DNA from: Oleidesulfovibrio sp964593925
Lineage (GTDB): Bacteria; Desulfobacterota; Desulfovibrionia; Desulfovibrionales; Desulfovibrionaceae
Length of the DNA stretch: 64,000 nt
NCBI GenBank assembly: GCA_964593925.1
Contig: CAZQKM010000002.1
Span: 62,001-126,000 of the forward strand
Direction: 5' to 3'
In this document: piece by piece, positions 8,691 to 17,450 of the stretch
How the letters are laid out: each line of letters begins with the position of its first letter
Position numbering within the stretch: position 1 is the first letter of the stretch
Position numbers and translations under genes: made by a program
The notes under the pieces: model-generated
What the model was told of the DNA's origin: nothing
Databases searched by the model: none
Seen by the model: only the letters and a program-made list of their open reading frames with translations

Positions 8691-9632
8691 TTAGAATTCT
8701 CCTTGAGTAGCAGGCTTGGCAGCCTTGAACTGCAACGGATGCAGAAAGCGGGCAAGTTCTTCCACCGCGCTGACAGCGCGAGGCCCGGGACGTGAAAAGC
8801 GGGCTTCATCCACAATGTACCAGCGGTTATGGCGTACAGCTTGCAATGTACGAAAGTGTGGCCTGGCCAAAAGCGGCACAGGAGTCTTGTTCATGGGGCC
8901 CTGCTGTATGAGATATACTTGGGGGTCATGTTGCAATAAGGCTTCTTCTGAGAGTCGTTCCAATTTTCTGTCAGTTTTCATAATGTTTACTCCGCCCGCG
9001 CGTGTGATGATATCTGTAATGATGGACGCGCGTCCTGCGCCGAGTAAGTTGGGGTAGCGTGCTTCAAAAAATACGCTGGGGCGGGGGAGATCCGCCACGG
9101 CCTGCTCCACGGCTGTCAGACGTTGTTGCAGGGCACGGACAAGAGTATGTGCACGTTGCTGTTCTCCGGTCAGTACGCCCAGTCGATGGATGACAGAGAA
9201 CAATCCCGTAAAATCAACAACATGAAATACTGCCACCGGAATATGCAAGGCACGCAAGCGGGCTACGGCTTGACCAGCTTCCTTGCGTCCACTCATTTGT
9301 AGCACAAGGTCCGGGCTTAAGCCGGTCACCAGCTCCAGGTTGGGGCGCATATGCGTGCCTATGGCTGGCAAGTTCGCAACAGGCAGAGGGTAGGTGTCGG
9401 CATTGGTGCGTGCAAGGAGTGTGTGCCCTAGATCCATGCCAAACAGTATCTCGTTGAATGCGCCATATAAGGCAATAATACGTGTGGCAGGAGCAGGCAG
9501 GCTGACACGGTGGCCTGTATCATCGACTATGGTCACGGGGGGTGGGGGCTGTGCATGCGCCACCTGGGCATGACCCGATAAAGCTCCCAGTGTACTCAGG
9601 CTGCATACAAGGTATATGAGAAAGCGCATCAT
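8691..9632 (-). CDS. Periplasmic binding protein of cobalamin/metal-chelate ABC transporter
   Basis: A 313-residue binding protein of the BtuF/FecB family (Peripla_BP_2 fold). A signal peptide covers about residues 1-27 (ends GHAQVAHAQ). The mature protein opens with the typical TIVDDTGHRVSLPAPATRII. Other family marks are IGTHMRPNLELVTGLSPDLV and the C-terminal WYIVDEARFSRPGPR. It overlaps the ATPase gene by four bases (ATGA) and touches cobI. The riboswitch makes a corrinoid or cobalt chelate the most likely cargo. Iron or haem chelates are possible, since the fold is shared by siderophore transporters. Confidence 0.85.
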   Translation of the reverse strand: MMRFLIYLVCSLSTLGALSGHAQVAHAQPPPPVTIVDDTGHRVSLPAPATRIIALYGAFNEILFGMDLGHTLLARTNADTYPLPVANLPAIGTHMRPNLELVTGLSPDLVLQMSGRKEAGQAVARLRALHIPVAVFHVVDFTGLFSVIHRLGVLTGEQQRAHTLVRALQQRLTAVEQAVADLPRPSVFFEARYPNLLGAGRASIITDIITRAGGVNIMKTDRKLERLSEEALLQHDPQVYLIQQGPMNKTPVPLLARPHFRTLQAVRHNRWYIVDEARFSRPGPRAVSAVEELARFLHPLQFKAAKPATQGEF

Positions 9633-10477
9633 GGGGTACCCCCTTGTATGTAGCCTGGCACAAAAAGGGCCTGCGGCGCGCCACAGTCCGGATGCTGAAA
9701 CACCCGAATTTGGGTTTCATAGATGTGGCACAGGTTTTCCTCGGTAAAAACGTCACCAGTGAGACCGTCCAGCGCTATGCGGCCCTCTTTCAATACTATC
9801 AGCCTGTCACAGTAGAGTGCGGCCAGATTGAGGTCGTGCATGGCGGCAACTATGGTGAGCCCCTGTTGGCGGTGGCTGTGCAGCATATCATAAATTTCGA
9901 CTTTACGGGCGATATCAAGCCCGGATGTGGCCTCGTCCAGCAAGAGGCATGGGGCAGCTTGAGCCAGAGCGCGGGCAATGAGCACGCGTTGGAATTCGCC
10001 GCCGGAAAGCTGTGAGGCTTGGCGGTTTTCAAGGTGAGCTATGGCAGTCCGGTGCATGGCATCATCGGCCATGGCATGGTCTTTTTTGCCATAGCCGCCC
10101 CAAAAAGAGATATATGGATAGCGCCCCATAAGCACTAGTGAGCGTACGGATATGGGGGGCAGGGATTCGGGGCGTTGAGGCACGGAAGCCACGCATATAG
10201 CACGTGCGCGGGGTGCAAGATCGGCCATGGCCGTTTCCGGGACCAGGTCAGGCGCATGAACTATATGACTGCCGTGGGCTCGGGGGGTGGGACGGCTCAA
10301 GTGTACACTCCCATGCAGGGGGGGCAGCACACCGGAAAGAGTCAGCAGCAGAGTGGTCTTGCCACTTCCGTTTGGGCCTAACAGACCAATCATTTCTCCG
10401 CGCCTGATACGTAGCGAAATGGCGTGCAGCACAGGGCGACTGCCATGGCCGAGGGTCGCGTTTTGCAGTCGGATCAT
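9629..10477 (-). CDS. ABC transporter ATPase for cobalamin/metal chelate
   Basis: A 282-residue ATPase of the FepC/BtuD class. The Walker A is GLLGPNGSGKTTLLL (about 32-46), the signature is SQLSGGEFQRVLIARALAQA, and Walker B is CLLLDEATSGLD, followed by the switch histidine in VAAMHDLN. The ATG at 10477 is chosen because it overlaps the permease stop in an ATGA pattern and puts the domain start at residue 1. An upstream extension would run inside the permease gene. The loop between Walker A and the signature (PETAMADLAPRARAICV) is rather long. It powers the permease encoded just upstream. Confidence 0.93.
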   Translation of the reverse strand: MIRLQNATLGHGSRPVLHAISLRIRRGEMIGLLGPNGSGKTTLLLTLSGVLPPLHGSVHLSRPTPRAHGSHIVHAPDLVPETAMADLAPRARAICVASVPQRPESLPPISVRSLVLMGRYPYISFWGGYGKKDHAMADDAMHRTAIAHLENRQASQLSGGEFQRVLIARALAQAAPCLLLDEATSGLDIARKVEIYDMLHSHRQQGLTIVAAMHDLNLAALYCDRLIVLKEGRIALDGLTGDVFTEENLCHIYETQIRVFQHPDCGAPQALFVPGYIQGGTP

Positions 10478-11550
10478 GCCCGGTGCTCCATATTTCGACG
10501 TAGCAGCAGGCAAAAAAATGGTCCTCCCAGTAGCGCAGTGATAACACCTACAGGTAACTCTGCCCCCCCTGACAACAACGTGCGGGCCACCACGTCGGAC
10601 CATAGCAGCAGCAGGCCCCCAACCAGGGCGGAAAGTGCTAACAAAGGTCTGTGTTCTGCTCCCATGATCAACCGTACCAGATGGGGTACAACCAGGCCCA
10701 CAAAACCTATAATACCGCTGACGGCAACGGAAACAGCAGTAAGGGCACCAGCACCGAGTAACAACCATAGACGTACTTTATCGGTATTCATGCCAAGCTG
10801 GCGTGCTTGGGTGTCGCCCAGCGAAAGGATATCAAGTTCGCGTGAAAAGCGTATGACAGGCAGCATGCCCAAGGCAAACCATGGGGCAAACAGAGCCAGT
10901 TCTGTCCACCCGCGTCCCTGCAGGCTCCCCATGATCCAGAAGACGATACTAGCGACAGACTCTTCATCAAGGGATTTTACCAAAGAAATAAGTGCCGACA
11001 AAAATGCGGAAACCACAACACCGGCAAGTATCAAGGTCTCACGCCGCATGGCGCCGCCTGTACTACCAAGGGCAAGCACGGCGCATAGGGCCGTTGTGCC
11101 TCCCAGCAGCGCTGCAAGGGGCAGCGTCCCCAATGCAGGAAACAGGGGCAAGGCCACGCCGCCAATTCCGAAGAACAGCGCCAAGGCAGCCCCAAACGCG
11201 GCTCCAGAAGAGACCCCCAATGTAAACGGGTCGGCAAGAGGGTTGCGCAAGACTCCCTGGTAGACCACACCGGCCACGGACAAGGCAGCGCCGATGAGTA
11301 TCGAAAGCAGCACCCGGCCAAGGCGCAGCTCCAGTACCACCACGGTCAGGGCAGGATCAACAGCAGCTTGCTTCGGCATGGGGCCAAGGCCCACACCGTA
11401 CAGCAACACAGCCACTACATTTGTAAAGGTTATGGGAAACGCGCCAAAAAAACAGCTCACAACAACCGAAAGTGCGCAGGCACTTATAGCAATAGCCAGC
11501 CAGAGCAAGGCAGGGCATCGGCTTGCCTTGAGGGCAATGGGCCTGATCAT
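10474..11550 (-). CDS. FecCD-family permease for cobalamin/metal chelate
   Basis: A 358-residue inner-membrane permease with about ten hydrophobic helices. It shows family motifs RLGRVLLSILIGAALSVAGV and the coupling segment GVVYQGVLRNPLADPFTLGV (about 85-125), and near the C terminus GIIGFVGLVVPHLVRLIMG. It belongs to the BtuC/FhuB/FepD group. The start ATG overlaps the cbiK stop by one base (TAATG), so translation is probably coupled. With the ATPase and the binding protein it makes a complete type II importer. Cargo is inferred from the riboswitch and cbiK. Confidence 0.92.
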   Translation of the reverse strand: MIRPIALKASRCPALLWLAIAISACALSVVVSCFFGAFPITFTNVVAVLLYGVGLGPMPKQAAVDPALTVVVLELRLGRVLLSILIGAALSVAGVVYQGVLRNPLADPFTLGVSSGAAFGAALALFFGIGGVALPLFPALGTLPLAALLGGTTALCAVLALGSTGGAMRRETLILAGVVVSAFLSALISLVKSLDEESVASIVFWIMGSLQGRGWTELALFAPWFALGMLPVIRFSRELDILSLGDTQARQLGMNTDKVRLWLLLGAGALTAVSVAVSGIIGFVGLVVPHLVRLIMGAEHRPLLALSALVGGLLLLWSDVVARTLLSGGAELPVGVITALLGGPFFCLLLRRNMEHRA

Positions 11551-12443
11551 TATCGTTGTTCCAGGGCCTCAAAGGCCTTTTTCAGGTGGGTAACCCAGAC
11601 TGCGCGTACAGCAGGAATTTCAGCCAGCCCGGTAAGGACCGGCACAGGGGTTATGCCATGGGCTGCGAGGCGGTTTTTCCAAGAATCAGGTGAAATTCCG
11701 GCCATGTCATCACGGGCATGAACGCCTGCAACGGTCATCAACGGCAGTAAGTAGGCTTTGCTGATGTTGTTTTTTTGTAGTGTTGCAAGAATGGAGTCAA
11801 GGCTTGGGCTGTTTTCCACGGTACCCACAAAGGCATTGGGATCATACTGCCACAGGTAATATTGCAGCGCTGCATAGAATGCGTTGGCAGCATGCGGGGT
11901 ACCATGCCCCATGAATATGACGGCCTCTTGAGCATTGCGTTCTTTGGGTACGGCACGCAAGACTGCTTGTGCCACTTGTTGTAGGTCTGTGGTATCGTAG
12001 AGCAAAGGTTTGCCCACGGTGACGCGTTGGAGGCCCTTGGGCATGTTTACAAAACGTTTTGCGGTATGGGCCAGCCACAGGTATTCATGCCCGGGAAGTA
12101 TGTGCAGTGACTGCACAGCCACGTGGGTAGCCCCCTGATCTCCAAGGCGCGCCAGCGCTGTGGCGGGTGAATCCATGGCAGTGTTTTGTTTGCGTGCCAT
12201 GATATGGCGCACGTTGCGTGCGGTATATGCCCAGCGTATTTCCACGCCGGGGAGCGCTGCGCGTACCTCCTGCTCCAGTGTAGTATATGCTGCACGGGCT
12301 GCGGTGTCTGTGGTACCAAACGCAGCCAGCAGCACGGCTTTTTGGGTGGCTGGAGGGGCGCTTGGTTGCGCCATGGCAGGACCGGTAAAGAGGCTTAAAA
12401 GGCAGAATAACAGAGTTACAATATGCATGGCGTGCGGGAACAT
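11550..12443 (-). CDS. cbiK: Periplasmic-type sirohydrochlorin cobaltochelatase
   Basis: A 297-residue class II chelatase of the CbiK family. It inserts cobalt into sirohydrochlorin or a related tetrapyrrole. The ATG at 12443 has a GGAG nine to ten bases upstream and is followed by a signal peptide (HIVTLLFCLLSLFTGPAMA). The product is therefore probably exported, as reported for the CbiKP form of Desulfovibrio vulgaris. Catalytic-type His residues lie in AVQSLHILPGHEY and FMGHGTPHAANAFY, and VAGVHARDDMAG is a family block. It is the first gene after the cobalamin riboswitch. A periplasmic chelatase next to a chelate importer suggests it may also serve iron or haem handling. Confidence 0.9.
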   Translation of the reverse strand: MFPHAMHIVTLLFCLLSLFTGPAMAQPSAPPATQKAVLLAAFGTTDTAARAAYTTLEQEVRAALPGVEIRWAYTARNVRHIMARKQNTAMDSPATALARLGDQGATHVAVQSLHILPGHEYLWLAHTAKRFVNMPKGLQRVTVGKPLLYDTTDLQQVAQAVLRAVPKERNAQEAVIFMGHGTPHAANAFYAALQYYLWQYDPNAFVGTVENSPSLDSILATLQKNNISKAYLLPLMTVAGVHARDDMAGISPDSWKNRLAAHGITPVPVLTGLAEIPAVRAVWVTHLKKAFEALEQR

Positions 12444-12473
12444 AAAAGGCGCTCCAGGCAGAAAGGGGCTGAG

Positions 12474-12516
12474 AAAAACAAAAAACGCCCCTTCCGGCGA
12501 GATGCAGGAAAGAGCG
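12474..12516 (-). terminator. Terminator hairpin of the cobalamin riboswitch
   Basis: On the minus strand a ten-base stem (CGCTCTTTCC with GGAAGGGGCG, two G-U pairs) and an eleven-base loop are followed by a run of T. It lies between the B12 box and the cbiK ribosome site, where an expression platform that stops transcription on ligand binding is expected. Confidence 0.78.
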
Positions 12517-12576
12517 CCCACGTTGCCCTTTGTTGATTCTTTTCGACAAAGCCCGTGCCCGAAAAGATGCCCTGGT

Positions 12577-12740
12577 ATGTTCAGGCAGGTCTTCCGGCTT
12601 GTTCGACCATATCCGACCTTCCCGGATAAGTACCCAGTGGTCAACAAGGGAAATGGCAGTATCTCGAACTTACGGCGGCGGGGTCCGCTCCCGACTTCAA
12701 CGGGATTCCCTATCAAGCCCCAAGGGGCACCTGAAACAAA
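12577..12740 (-). promoter_or_regulatory. Cobalamin riboswitch aptamer
   Basis: Read on the minus strand, the element starts with AGGTGCC (12732-12726). It continues with a GGGAAT segment and the core GCGGACCCCGCCGCCGTAA, which matches the class consensus around CCCCGC-ACTGTAA with a change. It ends with the B12 box AAGCCGGAAGACCTGCCTG (12601-12583). Order and spacing fit a B12 (AdoCbl-type) aptamer. It lies between its own promoter and the terminator hairpin in front of cbiK, so corrinoid should shut off the five downstream genes. Confidence 0.93.
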
Positions 12741-12745
12741 AAAAA

Positions 12746-12774
12746 ATGATATATAATGCGGACGATGGTGTCAA
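12746..12774 (-). promoter_or_regulatory. Sigma-70 promoter of the cobalamin operon
   Basis: The minus strand reads TTGACA (12774-12769), a 17-base spacer, then TATCAT (12751-12746). Transcription would start a few bases before the AGGTGCC of the riboswitch. Consensus -35 and ideal spacing make this a strong candidate. Confidence 0.75.
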
Positions 12775-12815
12775 GGGTAGGTAATGGAGGATATGTAGCC
12801 GGGGAAGGGTATATT

Positions 12816-13919
12816 TTAGAAGAGTAGCACGTAGCATCCTGTGACCAGCGCCAGGCTGGCAATGCGCAGGGCCTGGCTTTGCAGAAGCAGAAAAAGGCCC
12901 AGTTTGGGGGTAAAAATACCTGCATGGGATGGTAACTGATGGCGTAATGCGCGGATGGGCGTTGCGGCTATGGTTCCCAGCACGAGGGCCATGACGGTCT
13001 GCTTGACGCTAAGTGTACCTGCGTCAAGCAGCGCAGCTGCTGCGGCAATACCAGACGTGAATTCTGTGGCCATGGCAAAGATAACTACACCAGCGGCTTC
13101 CACAGGAAATATGCTTGAGGCTAGCCCGTCTGCCAAGGCAAGGCGCATGGTGTTAAAGAAACCTGCCTGTGTCAGGAGGTGGAGCAAAATATACACAGGC
13201 GCGCTGAAGAGCAGGATACGTGTAAACCGCTTGTAGAACAGAGTCGCAATGCGATTCATATCCATCCGTTTTTTAGTGGGGGGCTGCGGAGCTGGCTGGC
13301 TATGTACGGCAGGGGTTATCATGCGTGACCAGCTTAGCAGCAGCAGAGTCCGCAGCAGGGCGGCGATGCCGTTGAGTAGCAGGTATATGCCTCCTGCGGT
13401 ATGGGTCATGGGCAGTATGACAAAAAATGTGGTAGGCAGGTGGAGTAGAAAAACAGGCAGCCCTGTATTGATAAGGTATGCGCAGCGTAGCGCCCTGGGG
13501 CAGATATGTCCGCCCCGCAAGGCCTCCATGAGCATGGTGTTGGCGGCCGTACCGGAAAGAAAGGCCGTGATAAAGGCTGCACCCGCTGTGGACTCAAGCC
13601 TGCCCCAGTGGGTAAGTGGCCGAACGAGGCGCGCCATATGGACGGCCCAACCACTACCTTCTATGAGTAATCCCATGGCCAAACCCACGGCCAGCAACAG
13701 AAGCATACGGCCCAGTGGCTTGGCAAGGTCTGACCACAGAGTTTGCCAGTGGAGTAGTGATGAGTCAGTATACAATAGTATGGCCGCAGCAACAAGGCAG
13801 TATGCAATCGGGGCCAGTGGAAACACTCGTCTACCTGTCCGCCGGGGGGAGGCAGAGCCGTGGGAGCCTTGTGGTCTTTTGGGGGACTTTGGACTGTGCA
13901 TGCGGTAAGAAGAGGGCAT
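12816..13919 (-). CDS. Nucleoside-recognition (Gate) domain membrane protein
   Basis: A 367-residue protein with about eight to ten hydrophobic helices. Two similar halves each carry the Gate/nucleoside-recognition pattern: FITAFLSGTAANTMLMEAL with INTGLPVFLLHLPTTFFVIL in the first, and MATEFTSGIAAAAALLDAG in the second. A cytoplasmic linker rich in Pro and basic residues lies near 210-225. Family members are transporters or membrane factors of mostly unknown substrate. It lies just upstream of the cobalamin riboswitch and ends before it, so it is not under that switch. The start is uncertain (13919 or 13901, neither with a clear Shine-Dalgarno). Function is not known. Confidence 0.75.
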   Translation of the reverse strand: MPSSYRMHSPKSPKRPQGSHGSASPRRTGRRVFPLAPIAYCLVAAAILLYTDSSLLHWQTLWSDLAKPLGRMLLLLAVGLAMGLLIEGSGWAVHMARLVRPLTHWGRLESTAGAAFITAFLSGTAANTMLMEALRGGHICPRALRCAYLINTGLPVFLLHLPTTFFVILPMTHTAGGIYLLLNGIAALLRTLLLLSWSRMITPAVHSQPAPQPPTKKRMDMNRIATLFYKRFTRILLFSAPVYILLHLLTQAGFFNTMRLALADGLASSIFPVEAAGVVIFAMATEFTSGIAAAAALLDAGTLSVKQTVMALVLGTIAATPIRALRHQLPSHAGIFTPKLGLFLLLQSQALRIASLALVTGCYVLLF

Positions 13920-13961
13920 CGGTGCGGCGTAGATTATAAATACAATATGTATCGCTACAGT

Positions 13962-13991
13962 TTGACAGAAATGTCTGTGCTGTGGTGTAGT
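13962..13991 (+). promoter_or_regulatory. Candidate promoter of the receptor-CheV pair
   Basis: TTGACA at 13962-13967, an 18-base spacer and TGTAGT at 13986-13991 lie 28-40 bases before the likely start codon of the receptor gene. The -35 is consensus and the -10 is weak, so this is a moderate prediction. Confidence 0.45.
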
Positions 13992-14030
13992 CTAACAAGT
14001 ATGTTACCAGAACTAAGGATGCCACAGGCA

Positions 14031-16313
14031 ATGAAGATAGGCCAGGTTTCTTTTACGAGCAGGGGGCGCAAGGTGGTACGGCCGATGGCATCCCTTTTCG
14101 GGATGCTATTGTGTATCGTGATATGGGCGCCTCAGGCATGGGCTGCTGTCCACCCACGCGTTCTTATCTTGAGTTCTTATCACCGCGGGCATTCGTGGTC
14201 CGATGCGGAGTTGCAGGGTATGGAGCAGCAGTTTGCGGTTTCATCCCAGCGTCCGGAGCTCTACTTTGAATATTATGACGGGATGCGCCTGCCGCGCGAT
14301 AATGCTACCAACAACCTGTATGTCAGCCTGCAGGTGAAATATCCCCATGATTTTTTTGATGTAATAGTCACTGCAGATGACCACGCTTTTACCTTTATGG
14401 CAGAGGCGCGCCCGAGTCTGTTTCCTGGTGTTCCCATAGTTTTTTGCGGAGTCAATAGGATGGGGGTTCTGCCCCATAGCGAGCTTCCAGAAAAAACTAC
14501 CGGTATTTTGGATACAACAGACATTGCCGGGGTACTTTCACTTATTGCGGCAGTGCATCCTGATGTGCGCAATGTGGTATTTATCAGTGACAACAGCAGG
14601 CAGGGCAGGCAATTATTGCGATTGTCTCGGGATGTGCGACGGCACTTTTCGGAGCAGTTCGGCTTTACGGAATTAAGTAATTTTTCACCAAAAAAATTGC
14701 AGGCGGCGTTGCGGCAGTTGCCGCAGTCGTCCGTGTTGGTCCTGCTGAGCTATACGCAGGACCGTGATGGCAAGCCTCTGACAGTGGAAGAATGTGTGCA
14801 GATGATAGTGGAGGCTTCCCCAGTGCCCGTATACGGCGTGGGTGCAAAATACATCAATGCGGGCCTCGTGGGTGGTATGGCGCTTTCGGGATTTGAGCAT
14901 GGTGGGCAGGCCGCTCGACTGGTGGAACGGATTCTACAGGGGACCAAGCCGGAAGATTTGCCCATTACCATTGAGCCGCCAGCAGTGCCTGTACTCAATT
15001 ATGCGCGGTTTATGGCTTCTAGTGCTACACGCGTCGTTCCGCCTGCAAACGTGAGAGTGTATAACAAGCCCGAATCAGAAGAGAGGCCCTGGTTGATTTG
15101 GGGAATAGCCGCAGCCGGGGGCGTGATATTGATATTTTATGGGTGGTTCATGTGGCGAAGGCATGGCGCTGCCCCCACCGCGCAACGTGCTGAAGTCGCT
15201 GCAGGAGCTGTCGCCGTAATACAGACCATGCGTGATGTATGTTTGTTGTTGGATAAAAAGGGCACGGTGTTGGCCTTGAATACTGCGGCGGAAGAAGAGA
15301 GTGGTTTTGATGCGCAGGCAGCGCATGGTCTGATCCCTGAAGCGATATTGCCCATGTTGGCAGGGGCGTTGGAAAAAATGCTTCGTGCCTTGCAGGAGGG
15401 AAAACATTCGCACGCCATATCCGCAGAAGTTCGCATGAGTCGAGGGGCACGGCGGGTAGTTTTGGAAGGGTATGCATTGCCCTGCCTTGAGGGGGGCAGC
15501 CTGCTTGTGTTGCGTGATGTGACGGATGCGTTTGCCTTGGAGGTCACCACCGTAGGCTACCATAGACTTTCTTTGATAATGCGTTTGGTCTTTGGTATGT
15601 GTTATGGCGTAAAAGAAGCCTTATACAGTATTGCGGATCACTCCGACAGGCTGAAAGAAATATGTTTTGAAGATTCAGAGGGAAATATTGTTGCCGCGGC
15701 GCAAGCCGGATGCAGTATAAACGTACTGCGCACGTATCTTGCTTCGCGTGGAGCCTCTCAGGCCATTGAGGCAATTCAGGAGGCTGCTGCAACGGCCTTG
15801 GGCATGGCGGGGCGTATGCCTGATGCCAGTCGGGCTAACCCCGAGCAGCGCATACCTTTAAAGGATGTGGTGGAAAACGCTTTGCGATTGAGCAAGGATG
15901 ACCCACGCCTTCGTCACCTGGGTATTGCTCGTGTGGAATGGCATATGGAACCTGGCGAGGCTCAGAATGTGTTTGTCATGCATCTGGCTGAAGCTGAACT
16001 TGTCATCTACGAAATGATCGTTTTTGCATTGCTTGCCTTGCTCACGGGTGAGGCATCTGCAGGTAATATCCGCATAGGCTATGGTGCTGATGCCAAGGGG
16101 GGCTATGTGAGAGTGATTGCTGGTGGGTGTACTAAAGAAGTGGATACAACTCGTCTTTTGCGTGATGAGCGTATGCACATGGCGGCCTTTGATGAGATGA
16201 CAGGTAATGAAGGTTTCGCATTGGCCATGCTTGTGGCTGAACGGCATTTTGGTGCACCTCTTGTGGTGCGGCGGGTTGTAGGGGGAGTGTGCATAGAATT
16301 TATGCTGCGGTAA
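14031..16313 (+). CDS. Membrane receptor with ABC-type ligand domain and degenerate histidine-kinase module
   Basis: About 760 residues. A signal or membrane segment (about 22-37) is followed by a periplasmic ABC substrate-binding-like domain (RVLILSSYHRGHSWSDAELQ onward), a second membrane segment (LIWGIAAAGGVILIFYGWFM) and a PAS-like domain. The C-terminal region has the layout of a kinase but lacks the key residues. There is no HE/HN phospho-acceptor box, the N-box region reads YEMIVFALLALLTG without Asn, and the G1 region has no DxGxG. It therefore probably signals without phosphorylating. It is 51 bases upstream of cheV, which suggests a chemotaxis-type link. The ATG at 14031 has AAGGA about eleven bases upstream. 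ATGs at 14019 and 14001 are alternatives. Confidence 0.8.
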   Translation: MKIGQVSFTSRGRKVVRPMASLFGMLLCIVIWAPQAWAAVHPRVLILSSYHRGHSWSDAELQGMEQQFAVSSQRPELYFEYYDGMRLPRDNATNNLYVSLQVKYPHDFFDVIVTADDHAFTFMAEARPSLFPGVPIVFCGVNRMGVLPHSELPEKTTGILDTTDIAGVLSLIAAVHPDVRNVVFISDNSRQGRQLLRLSRDVRRHFSEQFGFTELSNFSPKKLQAALRQLPQSSVLVLLSYTQDRDGKPLTVEECVQMIVEASPVPVYGVGAKYINAGLVGGMALSGFEHGGQAARLVERILQGTKPEDLPITIEPPAVPVLNYARFMASSATRVVPPANVRVYNKPESEERPWLIWGIAAAGGVILIFYGWFMWRRHGAAPTAQRAEVAAGAVAVIQTMRDVCLLLDKKGTVLALNTAAEEESGFDAQAAHGLIPEAILPMLAGALEKMLRALQEGKHSHAISAEVRMSRGARRVVLEGYALPCLEGGSLLVLRDVTDAFALEVTTVGYHRLSLIMRLVFGMCYGVKEALYSIADHSDRLKEICFEDSEGNIVAAAQAGCSINVLRTYLASRGASQAIEAIQEAAATALGMAGRMPDASRANPEQRIPLKDVVENALRLSKDDPRLRHLGIARVEWHMEPGEAQNVFVMHLAEAELVIYEMIVFALLALLTGEASAGNIRIGYGADAKGGYVRVIAGGCTKEVDTTRLLRDERMHMAAFDEMTGNEGFALAMLVAERHFGAPLVVRRVVGGVCIEFMLR

Positions 16314-16364
16314 GGATAGCACCCCACCGTCGTGGGTACGGACCTGCCAAATCCGGAGGAACGC

Positions 16365-17306
16365 ATGGAGCAGACGAATATATTACTGGAATCGGGAACC
16401 AACGAGCTTGAAGTGGTGGAATTTTACCTGGATGAGTCGGGCTATCGCGGTTCATACGGGGTGAATGTTGCCAAGGTGCTTGAGATCCTGCGGCAGCAGC
16501 CTGTCACAGCTCTGCCGGGAAAGCGGCATGAGGCTATCATGGGTGCGTTTCGCCACCGTGACGGTAGTGTGGTTCCTCTGATTGATCTGGCCCGCTACTT
16601 GGGTAAAGACTTGGATGAAAAAGAAGCTCCTAAAGTTATTGTAACAGAGTTCAACGGGGTCGTCACAGCATTTCAGGTTTCAGCGGTGAATCGTATTCAC
16701 CGTGTAAGCTGGACTGCCGTAGAGCCACCTACAGGTATGTTGCAAAATTTTTCCCAAAACGCGTTTACCGGTGTGGTGCGCTTGGAAGAACGGGTGGTGT
16801 TTCTCCTTGATCTTGAAAGTGTTGTGGCTGATCTCAAGGCAGACCTTGCAGTGCGTCAGAGTGCGCCGAGGATTCCTGTCGAGGGTGAGCAGAGATATAC
16901 GCTTGTACACGCTGACGATTCGGGCAGTGTGCGTAATCTGGTGAAGCATTTGTTGGAAAAAGGGGGCTGTTTTGAACTGCTTCAGGCCACCAATGGCGAA
17001 GAGGCGTGGGAAATGCTGCTAGGGTTTAAGCGGCAGGCCGAGCAAGAAGGGATACCTTTGAGAGCATTGGTGCAGGGGGTTATTACCGATGTCGAAATGC
17101 CCCGCATGGACGGCCTGAGTCTATGCAAGCAGATCAAGGAAGACCCTGTTCTTGGCCAGTTGCCCGTGGCGTTATTTTCGTCGCTCATAACAGATCAGCT
17201 GTTGCATCGGGGGCGGGCCGTGGGGGCAGATGCTCAATATGCAAAGCCGGAACTTGCAGAGCTCGGTGCCAAGTTGTTGGAGCTGGTGAGCGGAGAAAGT
17301 CAATAG
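16365..17306 (+). CDS. cheV: Chemotaxis protein CheV (CheW-receiver fusion)
   Basis: A 313-residue cytoplasmic coupling protein. Residues about 10-165 form a CheW domain (YGVNVAKVLEILRQQPVTAL, then GAFRHRDGSVVPLIDLARYL). Residues about 180-305 form a receiver domain with the acidic pair in LVHADDSGSVR, the Asp in GVITDVEMPRMDGLSLC and a Lys near DAQYAKPEL. CheV proteins link receptors to CheA and tune adaptation. The ATG at 16365 is preceded by CGGAGGAACGC, a strong ribosome site. The gene directly follows the receptor with the degenerate kinase module and is probably cotranscribed with it. No cheA, cheR or cheB is in the window. Confidence 0.92.
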   Translation: MEQTNILLESGTNELEVVEFYLDESGYRGSYGVNVAKVLEILRQQPVTALPGKRHEAIMGAFRHRDGSVVPLIDLARYLGKDLDEKEAPKVIVTEFNGVVTAFQVSAVNRIHRVSWTAVEPPTGMLQNFSQNAFTGVVRLEERVVFLLDLESVVADLKADLAVRQSAPRIPVEGEQRYTLVHADDSGSVRNLVKHLLEKGGCFELLQATNGEEAWEMLLGFKRQAEQEGIPLRALVQGVITDVEMPRMDGLSLCKQIKEDPVLGQLPVALFSSLITDQLLHRGRAVGADAQYAKPELAELGAKLLELVSGESQ

Positions 17307-17450
17307 TAATGAGGTATGCCCCTATCTGAAATAAACCGGCTGTGGGTTGGGGTTGGCTGCGGTAAAATACGCCTCCCATGGAAAGTTTTTGCATTTTTAT
17401 GGATTCCTGCCGGAAATATACCCCTTGTCAAAAGATGACCGGGAGTTGGG

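Noticed and set aside
10424..11263. 279-codon plus-strand frame across the permease gene
   Set aside because: Composition is Arg/Pro/Ser-rich with no motifs. It is an antisense shadow of the FecCD-family permease.
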